NCBI RefSeq assembly: GCF_018860825.1
Contig: NZ_JAHKPZ010000030.1
Location: 99,621-163,620, forward strand
DNA: 64,000 nucleotides
From: Lacinutrix sp. C3R15
Lineage (GTDB): Bacteria > Bacteroidota > Bacteroidia > Flavobacteriales > Flavobacteriaceae
Direction of reading: 5' to 3'
Shown: piece after piece, positions 53,717-63,279 of the stretch
Layout of the letters: every line of letters starts with the position of its first letter
Numbering within the stretch: position 1 is the first letter of the stretch
The notes under the pieces: model-generated
Database searches by the model: none
Seen by the model: the letters and a program-made list of their open reading frames with translations, nothing else
Told to the model about the DNA's origin: nothing
Made by a program: the position numbers and the translations under genes

Positions 53717-55030
53717 TTATTTTTTACGCATATATACACTAATAGGAACACCATGAAAATTAAATTTTTCACGTAATTTATTTTCTAAGAAACGTTTATA
53801 AGGTTCTTTTACATATTGTGGTAAATTACAGAAAAATGCAAATTGTGGTTGTGGTGTTGGCAATTGCATGATGTATTTAATCTTTACAAATTTTGCTTTA
53901 AGTGCTGGTGGAGGATAGTTTTCTATAATAGGCAACATTACCTCATTAAGCTCGCTTGTTTTAATACGCTTGCTTCTGTTTTTGTATACCTCTACAGCAG
54001 TTTCTATTGCTTTGTAAATACGTTGTTTGTTAAGTACAGAAATAAATACAATTGGCACATCTGTAAAAGGTTCCATTTGTTTTTTTATAGCACGCTCAAA
54101 TTCTTTAATGGTATTACTACCTTTATCTTCAATTAAATCCCATTTATTAACTAGAATAACAATACCTTTTCTGTTACGTTCTGCTAGCCAAAATATATTT
54201 TGTACTTGACCATCAAAACCACGAGTAGCATCTAAAACTACAAGACACACATCACAATGCTCAATAGCTCTTACGCTTCGCATTACTGAGTAAAACTCTA
54301 AATCTTCTTTAACTTTTGATTTTTTTCTAATTCCTGCAGTATCTACAAGATTAAATTCAAATCCAAAACGGTTGTATTTTGTATCAATAGAGTCTCTGGT
54401 AGTTCCTGCAATATCTGTAACAATATATCTGTCTTCACCAATTAATGCATTTATAAAAGAAGATTTTCCTGCATTTGGGCGACCAACAACAGCAAAACGA
54501 GGTAAGTCTTCTTCTAGCTCTTCTTCCTCTTCATTTTCTGGTAAAGCTTCAACAAGCGCGTCTAACAAATCTCCTGTACCACTACCATTTATACTTGCAA
54601 CTGTATAATATTCACCTAAACCTAAAGCGTAAAACTCTACAGCATCTTCGGCACGTTTACCATTATCTACTTTATTTACTACTAAAAAAACAGGTTTTGT
54701 AACTTTACGAAGTAGTTTTGCTACATCTTCATCCATTCCTGTAACACCAGATTCTACATCTACCATAAAGATAATGGCATCTGCTTCATCGATAGCTAAC
54801 TCTACTTGCTTGTCAATTTCTGCTTCAAAAATATCATCGCTTCCTTTAACATATCCTCCTGTGTCTATAAGAGAAAATTCTTTTCCGTTCCAGTCACTTT
54901 TACCGTAATGTCTATCTCTGGTTACACCACTTACTGCATCTACAATGGCTTCTCTACGTTGAATTAATCGGTTAAAAAATGTTGATTTTCCAACATTTGG
55001 TCTTCCTACAATAGCTACTATATTACTCAT
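53717..55030 (-). CDS. der: Ribosome-associated GTPase Der (EngA)
   Basis: This 437-residue protein starts at the ATG at 55030 ([17 protein letters not shown]); an upstream in-frame start at 55075 would add an implausible 15 residues. It has two tandem GTPase domains (GRPNVGKST with NKVD, and GRPNAGKSS with NKWD) and a C-terminal KH-like domain ending [14 protein letters not shown]. It is needed for 50S ribosomal subunit assembly. Confidence 0.96.
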   Translation of the reverse strand: MSNIVAIVGRPNVGKSTFFNRLIQRREAIVDAVSGVTRDRHYGKSDWNGKEFSLIDTGGYVKGSDDIFEAEIDKQVELAIDEADAIIFMVDVESGVTGMDEDVAKLLRKVTKPVFLVVNKVDNGKRAEDAVEFYALGLGEYYTVASINGSGTGDLLDALVEALPENEEEEELEEDLPRFAVVGRPNAGKSSFINALIGEDRYIVTDIAGTTRDSIDTKYNRFGFEFNLVDTAGIRKKSKVKEDLEFYSVMRSVRAIEHCDVCLVVLDATRGFDGQVQNIFWLAERNRKGIVILVNKWDLIEDKGSNTIKEFERAIKKQMEPFTDVPIVFISVLNKQRIYKAIETAVEVYKNRSKRIKTSELNEVMLPIIENYPPPALKAKFVKIKYIMQLPTPQPQFAFFCNLPQYVKEPYKRFLENKLREKFNFHGVPISVYMRKK

Positions 55031-55072
55031 ATTTTTTGTTTTAATCTGCCTTACATATCCTGTAAGCGTCTG

Positions 55073-55080
55073 CAAAGGTA
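55073..55080 (-). promoter_or_regulatory. -7 promoter element of der (TACCTTTG)
   Basis: Perfect TAnnTTTG on the minus strand (CAAAGGTA on the plus), 43 bases before the der start. The same octamer with the flank GCAAAGGTA recurs before era. Confidence 0.6.
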
Positions 55081-55271
55081 GTGTTTAGTTATAGAATTCG
55101 TTGTTGTTTTTTTAAAATTAGCTAATAAATTGTTTTTTCGAGTACTTTTTTCTTCTTAATTTCTATTTAAAAGAGCAGCAAAACCCTTCAATCACCTATC
55201 AATTATTGGTTTTCAATTTTCTAAAAAAGTTTAAATAAAAAACTGTACATTGAAACATTAAATGATATTAA

Positions 55272-55787
55272 ATGGCATTAACCAATGAAATAGTATTAAG
55301 ACCGCGTTTTAAACTAGATATAAAATTAGACAAAGAAACGTTGTTAAACCTTTTTGAAGACACTAAAAACACACAAAGTGATTTTATAGTTTCTAGGGTT
55401 GATGATCATGTTTTTATTAAAATACCAAAAGCAAAACAGCACTTTTGGTCGCCACAATTACATCTAGAAATCAACAAAAAAGAAAACGACAACAACAGCT
55501 ATATCTATGGTTTGTTTGGACCAAACCCTACCGTTTGGACCATGTTTATGTTTCTGCACTTTATAGTGATTTGCTTATTTTTCGCTTTTGGTGTTTGGGC
55601 TTACACCAATTGGTCTTTAAACACAAACTATGCTATACAATTATTTGTAACCTTGTTTATGATAGTAGTTTGGTTTGCGCTTTATTTTGGCGGAAGAATA
55701 GGAAAAAAAACAGGAACAGCACAAATGCATGAACTGCATAATTTTATGCGTGAAACCTTAAAGAGCAAAGGTATTGATACTATGTAA
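55272..55787 (+). CDS. Conserved membrane protein of unknown function
   Basis: I do not recognise a named family with confidence for this 171-residue protein. The N-terminal ~85 residues form a soluble beta-rich domain (ALTNEIVLRPRFKLDIKLDKE, DFIVSRVDDHVFIKIPKAKQHFWSPQLHL). Two transmembrane helices follow (about 95-115 and 123-142), then a short cytosolic tail. I have seen similar proteins in Flavobacteriia labelled hypothetical or GTP-binding, but no GTPase motif is present here. A terminator follows. Confidence 0.75.
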   Translation: MALTNEIVLRPRFKLDIKLDKETLLNLFEDTKNTQSDFIVSRVDDHVFIKIPKAKQHFWSPQLHLEINKKENDNNSYIYGLFGPNPTVWTMFMFLHFIVICLFFAFGVWAYTNWSLNTNYAIQLFVTLFMIVVWFALYFGGRIGKKTGTAQMHELHNFMRETLKSKGIDTM

Positions 55788-55828
55788 ACCTAGAGCAACA
55801 ACAACCACACTTACAAACACGAAATAAA

Positions 55829-55860
55829 AAAAGCCTTAGCAAAAACTAAGGCTTTTAATT
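55829..55860 (+). terminator. Intrinsic terminator
   Basis: AAAAGCCTTAG and CTAAGGCTTTT form an 11-bp perfect stem with a 6-base loop, then AATTTT. It follows the membrane-protein gene at 55272. Confidence 0.8.
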
Positions 55861-56027
55861 TTATTATAGATTAATAAAATACCTTTTTATAAAACCAACC
55901 CTTCTGTTGTCTTTATTAAAAACTACTAATAAACCGGTTATTGTTGGTTAAGTAGCCTTTGTAATATTATAAACCATTACTTGTTGCATGCTCAAAATCT
56001 ACAAAAAGAGACTACTAGCAGAAGCTA

Positions 56028-56906
56028 TTATTGATTGTAACCAAAACGTTTTAGCTGACGTTGATTGCTTCGCCAATTTTTATTCACTTTTACATACAGC
56101 TCTAAGTGAATTTGCTTACCAAAGAATTTTTCTAAATCTTTTCTAGCTTCTACACCTACGCGTTTTAAAGCAGCTCCTTTATGCCCAATAATAATTCCTT
56201 TTTGGGTTTCTCTTTCTACCATGATTACAGAACGAATACGAATAATTTTTTCTTCTTCAAAAAACTCTTCGGTATCTACCTCAACAGCATAAGGAATTTC
56301 CTTTTTGTAATGCATTAAGATTTTTTCTCTAATGTTTTCGTTTATAAAAAAACGTTCTGGTTTATCTGTAAGTTGGTCTTTTGGATAAAATGCTGGAGAC
56401 TCTGGAAGTAAACTTATAATTCTATCAAACACCTCTTTTACATTAAACCCTTCTAAAGCTGAAATAGGAAATATTTCGGCATTAGGCACTTTTGCTTGCC
56501 AAGTTTGCACTTGCTCTTCAAGTTGTGCTTGGTCTGATTTATCTATTTTATTTAAAAGTAATAAAACAGGTATTTTTGAATTGGTTATTTTATTAAAGAA
56601 GGCTTCGTCTTTTAGCTCTTTTTCACCAATTTCTACCATATAGATTAGCACATCTGCATCTTCAAAAGCAGATTTTACAAAATCCATCATAGAAGCTTGT
56701 AACTCATATGCTGGTTTTATAATTCCTGGTGTATCAGAAAGTACTACCTGAAAATCTTCACCATTAACAATACCTAAAATTCTATGACGCGTTGTTTGCG
56801 CTTTAGATGTAATGATAGAAAGTTTCTCGCCTACAAAGGCATTCATAAGTGTAGACTTACCAACGTTTGGATTTCCAATAATATTTACAAAACCTGCTTT
56901 GTGCAT
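56028..56906 (-). CDS. era: GTPase Era
   Basis: This 292-residue protein has an N-terminal GTPase domain with GNPNVGKST, the DTPG switch (LSDTPGIIKP) and NKID, and a C-terminal KH domain (KGIIIGHKGAALKRVGVEARKDL) that binds 16S rRNA. It is required for 30S subunit maturation. It is transcribed from its own promoter with the same -7 element as der, 3 kb away on the same strand. Confidence 0.96.
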   Translation of the reverse strand: MHKAGFVNIIGNPNVGKSTLMNAFVGEKLSIITSKAQTTRHRILGIVNGEDFQVVLSDTPGIIKPAYELQASMMDFVKSAFEDADVLIYMVEIGEKELKDEAFFNKITNSKIPVLLLLNKIDKSDQAQLEEQVQTWQAKVPNAEIFPISALEGFNVKEVFDRIISLLPESPAFYPKDQLTDKPERFFINENIREKILMHYKKEIPYAVEVDTEEFFEEEKIIRIRSVIMVERETQKGIIIGHKGAALKRVGVEARKDLEKFFGKQIHLELYVKVNKNWRSNQRQLKRFGYNQ

Positions 56907-56923
56907 TTAAAAAGTATTTGCTG

Positions 56924-56931
56924 CAAAGGTA
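56924..56931 (-). promoter_or_regulatory. -7 promoter element of era (TACCTTTG)
   Basis: Perfect TAnnTTTG on the minus strand, 18 bases before the era start codon, within TGCAAAGGTA, the same decamer as before der. Confidence 0.6.
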
Positions 56932-56981
56932 CTGTAAAAGTTACTTATACGAATAACAACAATAAAATTTTTACATTTTAC

Positions 56982-57953
56982 TTATTCATTAGGATAAAAA
57001 GAATAGCCACCAAAAAAATCGCGCCATGCAAACCAAGCGGCAACATATGCAAATTGAGGTTTTTCTAAATTAGCTCCTCCTGTGCTATTGCCTAAAATAT
57101 CATATTTAACATTATTAGATTTTAACACTTTTGGGAACTCATCATCTTCTAACAGTTGAAAACTATCAAAATCACTTACTTTAAAAGCATTAATAACTCT
57201 CTTGGTTGCATTACCATACACAATATATTTTTGCCCTTGAATGATAATATCTTTTCTTTTAGAGTTTTGAAAATCATCATATTTAAAAAAATGCACGCTA
57301 TATAAATTGGATTCTACTATGCCATAGATTAACTCTTCAGCAAATGGTAGCTCAATATCATCATTATCATCAGAAGGTTCTTGAGGTCTGCTAAAATCAG
57401 TATTAAATTTTAAAACCCGAGCGTTTGGGTATGCACTTTTTGCGGTACTCCATGTAGTTTCAAGAACAGGAATTTTTTGTAAAACGTTATTAATTCGTTC
57501 TCCATTAATTCCTTTTCCTAACATTTGTGACCAAATGGTTTCAGTGGTTTCATCCCAAGGTGTCATATTATCTTTTAACAAATAACCAGAAGCTCTAAAG
57601 ATTCCCTCTCTTTGAAAAGCAATAGCACTTTTTGTTATAGGACAATAGGAAAAAGCATAATCTCTACCATTAAAACTTGTGTTTATAATTTCATATCGCA
57701 GCACATAAGCATAAGGAAAAATTCTTACCGAAGAACCAGAAGAAACAATACCAACAAGACTGTTGTTAGTTAAATCTGTATTTGAAACGGAAACAAATTC
57801 TGGATCTAAGGATAAAGGAAATAAACTAAAGATACCAGAAATATCATTTTCATCTACTAACCATTCGCTGCCATCTAAGGTTCCGTTTTTAGAATCATCA
57901 GAAGCGCAATAAAAAAGTGTTAAAACAAACAATAATAGTATTACCTTTTTCAT
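56982..57953 (-). CDS. DUF3179 lipoprotein
   Basis: This 323-residue protein has a lipoprotein signal peptide (LFYCASDD, Cys16) and a DUF3179 domain: VRIFPYAYVLRYEIINTSFNG RDYAFSYCPITKSAIAF, ASGYLLKDNMTPWDETTETIWSQMLG. The conserved CPI(T) cysteine is present at the core, and other family members carry a second cysteine there. It is anchored in the outer membrane. The function is unknown. No gene is seen in the 260 bases to 58213. Confidence 0.85.
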   Translation of the reverse strand: MKKVILLLFVLTLFYCASDDSKNGTLDGSEWLVDENDISGIFSLFPLSLDPEFVSVSNTDLTNNSLVGIVSSGSSVRIFPYAYVLRYEIINTSFNGRDYAFSYCPITKSAIAFQREGIFRASGYLLKDNMTPWDETTETIWSQMLGKGINGERINNVLQKIPVLETTWSTAKSAYPNARVLKFNTDFSRPQEPSDDNDDIELPFAEELIYGIVESNLYSVHFFKYDDFQNSKRKDIIIQGQKYIVYGNATKRVINAFKVSDFDSFQLLEDDEFPKVLKSNNVKYDILGNSTGGANLEKPQFAYVAAWFAWRDFFGGYSFYPNE

Positions 57954-58213
57954 AGCATATAGATTTTACACTATATAAGTCGCTAAAAAACAGCATACTT
58001 ACAAATTTTAACATATTAAAAAACCTTAAAAAAATCTTGAGATTGTAATAAATGTGTATTAAAATCTTTTAAACACCTTTGGTTTTACAGTATAACTTTA
58101 CTATAAATTCTTTTAAATTGAAGTGTTTTATTAGTGTAGATTTACCAAAACACTGCACTTTTTAGACTATTTACCAAAACCTATTTATATTACCTTTTAA
58201 TAATTATAAAAAA

Positions 58214-58672
58214 TCAAGACCTTGGTTTGTTTATTCCTCTATCATACATCACAATACTTCCTGCAACAGATACATTTAAGCTTAATTGTGATTTAAATTT
58301 TACTAAAAAATGACTTTTTTCTATAGCTTGCTTAGACAATCCGTGATCTTCTGCGCCTAATAAATACACACAACGTCTAGGATGATGAAAGGTTTCTAAA
58401 GCTACGGCAGACGCGTCTAACTCTACACCAACCAATCTTGCACCTTTAGGAATATTGTTAAAAAAATCATCAAAAGTAGCATAATGAAAATATGGCATTG
58501 CTTTTACAGCATTGTGCGTATCGCAAGCTTGTTTAGCATATCTATTTCCTATTGTAAAAATATAACTCGCTCCTAAATTTTGAGCTGTTCGCCAAAGCAT
58601 GCCTAGGTTTTCTGGGGTTTTTCCGTTTTGAATTCCGATTCCGAAATATTCATTTTCAAAATTATCTACCAT
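58214..58672 (-). CDS. TrmH/SpoU family RNA methyltransferase
   Basis: This 152-residue protein contains the three SpoU motifs: NLGMLWRTAQNLGAS (motif 1), VYLLGAEDHGLS (motif 2) and LSLNVSVAGSIVMYDR (motif 3). These form the trefoil-knot SAM-binding site. Its length matches the minimal single-domain forms (about 150 residues, TrmL-like). The exact RNA target is unknown. Confidence 0.9.
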   Translation of the reverse strand: MVDNFENEYFGIGIQNGKTPENLGMLWRTAQNLGASYIFTIGNRYAKQACDTHNAVKAMPYFHYATFDDFFNNIPKGARLVGVELDASAVALETFHHPRRCVYLLGAEDHGLSKQAIEKSHFLVKFKSQLSLNVSVAGSIVMYDRGINKPRS

Positions 58673-58708
58673 TTTACAAAAGTAAAATTTTATAGATATA
58701 TTAGAAAA

Positions 58709-59488
58709 TTAACTTTCAATAATACCTTTTACTATAGACGCATTATTTTCTAACGCTTCTTTGGTACTATTATAACCAAGACTAAAAACAGCATCCATAC
58801 TTTTCATATTAAAAGTACCATATTTTACTAATCCTTTAGGAGAGACAACAATATCACAATCTGAAAATTTTGCTAAAGATCCAGAAGCAGCCATAATTTT
58901 ATACGCTCTATCTAAGACCGAAAAAGAATGTTTTAAATCTTTTATTTTTACAGATGTTAAAGGGTTTACATATACTCCAATAATTTTTTCACAATGTGGC
59001 ATTAATGGTTCTGTTGGAAAATTATTAAGTACACCACCATCAATATAATACGAATTTTTAATTTTTACAGGAGTAAAAACACCAGGAAAAGAAGCTGATG
59101 CTAATATTGGTTTTATTAATTCTCCAGAACTAAATATTTTTAATTTACCTGTTTCTACATTAGTAGCAGCAACAAAAAGCGGCTTTTTTAAACTACTAAA
59201 ATCATCTTCATTAAAACAAACATAAAACTCATTTGCTAGTTTTTCGGTATCAATAAATCCTGGTTTGTTTAGGGCAAATTTACTGGTTCTAAAAATGGGT
59301 ATGGTTTTAAAAAAATGAAGAATCTCTTGCCAACTCATTCCTGCTGCATAAAGAGAACCTACTATTGCACCTGCACTTGTACCTGCTATATGAGTAGGAT
59401 ATATTCCTGCTTCTTCTAATGCTTTAATTGCACCTATATGCGCAACACCTCTTACTCCTCCTCCAGATAAAACTAAGCCTATTTTCAT
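58709..59488 (-). CDS. Patatin-like phospholipase
   Basis: This 259-residue protein has the anion hole GGGVRG (about 9-14), the nucleophile motif GTSAG (about 37-41) and the DGGVLNNFP aspartate motif, giving the Ser-Asp dyad. No signal peptide is visible. It probably hydrolyses phospholipid acyl esters, and family members such as RssA are intracellular. It sits between the TrmH-family gene and the DUF6134 gene on the same strand. Confidence 0.9.
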   Translation of the reverse strand: MKIGLVLSGGGVRGVAHIGAIKALEEAGIYPTHIAGTSAGAIVGSLYAAGMSWQEILHFFKTIPIFRTSKFALNKPGFIDTEKLANEFYVCFNEDDFSSLKKPLFVAATNVETGKLKIFSSGELIKPILASASFPGVFTPVKIKNSYYIDGGVLNNFPTEPLMPHCEKIIGVYVNPLTSVKIKDLKHSFSVLDRAYKIMAASGSLAKFSDCDIVVSPKGLVKYGTFNMKSMDAVFSLGYNSTKEALENNASIVKGIIES

Positions 59489-59530
59489 TTTATTGCGATT
59501 GTGTTTAATATAAAAAACAAGTATTGTAAG

Positions 59531-60133
59531 CTATTGGGTAATTATTTGAAAACTAACTAACCCTCCATCAATTTCTGCTTTAATAAGCTTTCCGTTTTTA
59601 TAATAATATATGTTTTCTTTTCCTTTAGCATTTATTTTCTTGTAGGTATGGTTACCTAAAGGTACAATAGTATTGATACTTCCATCTTCTTCAGAAAAAC
59701 AATAACTTATATTTTCGGGCTCTTGAAAATACATAAGTATTGTACTATAATGAATTGGATCTTTAATAGATTTCTCTTTCTTATTATTTTGAGTAATTAT
59801 ATACTGGTTCTGCAACCACTCTGTATTTGTTTCTGCATGAGGTTTATTATTTACAGTTATATGTACATCTGCTTTTTTTAAATTATTATTATTAAAGACT
59901 ACATTATAATTATAATTAACATTAATTTCTGTAATAATTCTTGTTGTAATATTGGTAGCGCTGTGATAATGAATTTTAGAATCTTTAATACGCTTTGTTG
60001 TTTCTAACTGCCCAATAATTTTATCTTTTAAAACGATATCAAATTTTAAATGCGAAGTATTTGTATTTGCTTCAAACTCTTGAAAGGATAGAATCTGGAA
60101 TAGTATTAGGTACCAAATCATTTGAGACAACAT
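59531..60133 (-). CDS. DUF6134 family secreted protein
   Basis: This 200-residue protein has a hydrophobic N-terminus (about 5-18, likely a signal peptide) and a DUF6134 domain. LKFDIVLKDKIIGQLETTKRI opens it, DPIHYSTILMYFQEPEN marks the middle and YKNGKLIKAEIDGGLVSFQI ends it. The function is unknown. Start ATG may be at 60133 or 60121. It is followed on the same strand by the patatin gene and preceded by a terminator of the tal gene. Confidence 0.75.
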   Translation of the reverse strand: MLSQMIWYLILFQILSFQEFEANTNTSHLKFDIVLKDKIIGQLETTKRIKDSKIHYHSATNITTRIITEINVNYNYNVVFNNNNLKKADVHITVNNKPHAETNTEWLQNQYIITQNNKKEKSIKDPIHYSTILMYFQEPENISYCFSEEDGSINTIVPLGNHTYKKINAKGKENIYYYKNGKLIKAEIDGGLVSFQIITQ

Positions 60134-60224
60134 TTAGAATTAGACTACAAATTAACAAATTTAATTTACTTAAAAACTACTAACACCTTATAATCTCTAT
60201 TAATTATAGCACTTTTATAAAATA

Positions 60225-60262
60225 AAAAAAGTAGGCTGTATAATATTACAACCTACTTTTTA
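60225..60262 (-). terminator. Terminator after the transaldolase gene
   Basis: AAAAGTAGG and CCTACTTTT form a stem extended by TGTA / TACA, with a T run on the minus-strand side. It lies about 47 bases after the transaldolase stop. Confidence 0.75.
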
Positions 60263-60308
60263 AAGTACATATTATTACATTCTGCTTGTATAAAACAGAA
60301 TATTTTTT

Positions 60309-60962
60309 TTAGTTTCCTTTGTTATAGTCTTCTAAAAACTTAGCTAAACCACTATCTGTTAAAGGGTGTTTTAATAATCCTGTAATAGAAGATAAAGGTC
60401 CTGTCATTACATCTGCACCTAATTTAGCACAGTTAATAACATGCATAGTGTGACGAATAGATGCTGCTAAAATTTCTGTTCTGAAACCATAATTATCATA
60501 AATCATTCTAATTTCATCGATAAGGTTTAACCCATCTGTAGAGATATCATCTAATCTTCCTAAGAATGGAGAAACATACGTTGCACCAGCTTTAGCTGCT
60601 AACAAAGCTTGTCCTGCAGAAAAAACTAAGGTTACGTTAGTTTTAATTCCTTTATCTGAAAAATATTTACACGCTTTTACACCATCTGCAATCATAGGAA
60701 GTTTTACAACTATTTGCGGATGCAATGCTGCTAACGCTTCTCCTTCTTTAACCATACCATCAAAATCTGTAGCAATAACTTCGGCAGAAACATCTCCTTC
60801 AACTAATTCGCAAATCTTTTTGTAATGGTTTAAAATATTTTCTGCTCCAGTAATTCCTTCTTTAGCCATTAAAGATGGATTGGTTGTTACACCATCTAAA
60901 ACACCTAAATCTTGTGCTTCTTTAATTTGTTCTAGGTTTGCTGTGTCAATAAAAAATTTCAT
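60309..60962 (-). CDS. Transaldolase of the TalC/Fsa family
   Basis: This 217-residue protein is a short transaldolase ([36 protein letters not shown]). The Schiff-base lysine is in the [23 protein letters not shown] segment, and [16 protein letters not shown] is present as [11 protein letters not shown]. The family includes transaldolases and fructose-6-phosphate aldolases, and the pairing with transketolase supports transaldolase. It is cotranscribed with tkt, ten bases after it, in the non-oxidative pentose phosphate pathway. Confidence 0.9.
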   Translation of the reverse strand: MKFFIDTANLEQIKEAQDLGVLDGVTTNPSLMAKEGITGAENILNHYKKICELVEGDVSAEVIATDFDGMVKEGEALAALHPQIVVKLPMIADGVKACKYFSDKGIKTNVTLVFSAGQALLAAKAGATYVSPFLGRLDDISTDGLNLIDEIRMIYDNYGFRTEILAASIRHTMHVINCAKLGADVMTGPLSSITGLLKHPLTDSGLAKFLEDYNKGN

Positions 60963-60972
60963 ATCTATTATT

Positions 60973-63009
60973 TTATACTGTTTGTAAATATTCTAATACT
61001 TGTTTGCTTACTTTTTCGCCAGTGAAGCCAAATTTTTCGTCTAATACTTTTGCTGGTGCAGAATAGCCAAAGTGATCTAAACCAAAAACGCTACCATTAT
61101 CACCAACTAAACCTTGTAAGTTTACTGGTAAACCTGCTGTTAAACCAAATAATGGTTTGTTTTTAGGAATTACACTGTTTTGGTACTCTTTAGATTGTAA
61201 TCTAAAAACACCTTCTGAAATTACAGAAGCGATATTTACTTTTAAGTTATTTTCTTTTTCTAAGATTTCTGCTGCTGCAAAAAGTGTAGAAACTTCAGAT
61301 CCGTTTGCAATTAATACCACATCTGGATTTTCAACTTCTTTTACTAAATAACCCCCTTTTTCGGCAGCTAACGCTTCGTTATATCTAGAATCTCCTTGAG
61401 GTTCTACATCTTTAATTCCTTGTCTAGAAAGAATTAAACCAGTAGGTCTACTTTTGTTTTCTAAAGCCATTTTCCATGCAACACTAGTTTCAGCAGAATC
61501 TGCAGGACGTAATGCTAAGAAGCTTGGGTCACCACTGTGATTTTTTAATTTTTCTAATAAACGTATTTGCGCTTCTTGCTCTATTGGTTGGTGTGTTGGT
61601 CCATCTTCACCTACTCTAAATGCATCATGTGTCCAAACATATTTGACACCTAATTCTTGTAATGCACTTAAACGAATTGCTGGTTTCATATAATCTGAAA
61701 ACACAAAAAATGTTGCTACTACAGGAATAACTCCACCATGTAAGGCAAGTCCGTTAGCAATACAAGCCATTGTTAACTCTGCTACTCCTGCTTGTAAGAA
61801 AGAACCTGTAAAATCTCCTTTTTGTATGGCGTGTGTTTTCTTTAAGAAACCATCTGTTTTATCAGAGTTTGATAAATCTGCAGAAGAAACAATCATGTTT
61901 TCTACGTTTTCAGCTAAGTAACCTAATACACCAGAAGAAGCAGCTCTAGTTGCTAATCCTGCTTTATGTTGTATAGTAGAAAAATCTAACTCTGGTAATT
62001 CACCAGACAAGAAGAAATCTAATTTTGCTGCTAAGGCTTCGTTTTCTTTTCTCCAAGCAGCAATTTCTACTTTCTTTTTAGCTGCTTGCGCTGTTTTTTC
62101 TTCTACAAGATTTTTATAAAATGTTTGCACATCTTCATAAACATCAAAAGGACTTTCAGGATTTGCACCTAAGTTTAATAATGTTTGTTCGTAATCTGCT
62201 CCAGTATTACTAATTGGTTGCCCATGTAACTCACAGTAACCTTCAAACATTTTCCCTTCTGCAGTAACAGAACCTTTACCCATTATTGTTTTACCAATGA
62301 TAAGGGTTGGTTTTTCTGTTTCGTTATTGGCATCTGTTAATGCTTTTCTAATAGCATCATGATCATGCCCATCAATAGTTACTACTTTCCATCCCCAAGC
62401 TTCGTACTTCATGGCAGTATCTTCTGTAGTTACCTCATCTGTAGAAGTTGAAAGTTGAATATCATTAGAATCAAAGAACATGATAAAGTTATTTAAACCT
62501 AAATGACCAGCAATTCTACCTGCTCCTTGTGAGATTTCTTCCTGCACACCACCATCAGAAATAAAACCATATACTTTATGGTTCATCCAATCACCAAAAC
62601 GTGCTTTTAAAAATTTAGCAGCAATTGCAGCACCAACACCCATGGTATGTCCTTGACCTAAAGGTCCTGAAGTATTTTCAATACCTCTGGCAACATCTAC
62701 TTCTGGGTGACCAGGAGTAATAGAACCCCATTGTCTAAAGTTTGCAACATCGTCTTTTTTGTAATTACCTAAAAGATAATATTGCGCATACATTAGTGTA
62801 GATAGGTGACCTGCATCCATAAAAAAACGATCTCTAAAAGGCCATGTCATGTCTGAAGGATCGTAATTGAAGAATTCGGAATAAAGAATATGCATAAAAT
62901 CTGCACCTCCCATTGGACCACCTGGATGACCAGAATTGGCTTTTTCTACCATGGCTACTGCCAATGCTCTAATGTTATCTGCTGCTTGTTGGTCAATTTG
63001 CTTGTTCAT
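60973..63009 (-). CDS. tkt: Transketolase
   Basis: This 678-residue protein has the full family length. Thiamine diphosphate and donor-site motifs include [21 protein letters not shown], the [15 protein letters not shown] segment, GDGGVQEE-like [11 protein letters not shown], and the PYR/C domains with [11 protein letters not shown]. It transfers two-carbon units between sugar phosphates. It is the first gene of the tkt-transaldolase operon. No gene is seen in the 270 bases upstream. Confidence 0.96.
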   Translation of the reverse strand: MNKQIDQQAADNIRALAVAMVEKANSGHPGGPMGGADFMHILYSEFFNYDPSDMTWPFRDRFFMDAGHLSTLMYAQYYLLGNYKKDDVANFRQWGSITPGHPEVDVARGIENTSGPLGQGHTMGVGAAIAAKFLKARFGDWMNHKVYGFISDGGVQEEISQGAGRIAGHLGLNNFIMFFDSNDIQLSTSTDEVTTEDTAMKYEAWGWKVVTIDGHDHDAIRKALTDANNETEKPTLIIGKTIMGKGSVTAEGKMFEGYCELHGQPISNTGADYEQTLLNLGANPESPFDVYEDVQTFYKNLVEEKTAQAAKKKVEIAAWRKENEALAAKLDFFLSGELPELDFSTIQHKAGLATRAASSGVLGYLAENVENMIVSSADLSNSDKTDGFLKKTHAIQKGDFTGSFLQAGVAELTMACIANGLALHGGVIPVVATFFVFSDYMKPAIRLSALQELGVKYVWTHDAFRVGEDGPTHQPIEQEAQIRLLEKLKNHSGDPSFLALRPADSAETSVAWKMALENKSRPTGLILSRQGIKDVEPQGDSRYNEALAAEKGGYLVKEVENPDVVLIANGSEVSTLFAAAEILEKENNLKVNIASVISEGVFRLQSKEYQNSVIPKNKPLFGLTAGLPVNLQGLVGDNGSVFGLDHFGYSAPAKVLDEKFGFTGEKVSKQVLEYLQTV

Positions 63010-63223
63010 TTTTTATATTTTGATACGTTTAATAAACTTTTTTTATTTTTATTATAAATTAACATTGCAAAGATGCTGATTATTTTACAAAACCTATAGA
63101 TAATTTGGGGTTAAAATTGTTTTATTATTCACAATTAACAGGTGTTTATTAACTTTTTAAAAGTTTACTGATTTCGTTTTCACGTACTATTAGTATAGGT
63201 TCTATAAAATAAATTATACACAT

Positions 63224-63257
63224 AAAAAAAAGAGCTGTAATATTTATTACAGCTCTT
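63224..63257 (-). terminator. Terminator of the partial T9SS protein gene
   Basis: AAGAGCTGTAATA and TATTACAGCTCTT form a 13-bp perfect stem with a 2-base loop. The A run at its left is the T run on the minus strand. It lies 23 bases after the stop codon at 63280. Confidence 0.85.
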
Positions 63258-63279
63258 GAACAATTATATTATTTTATAA

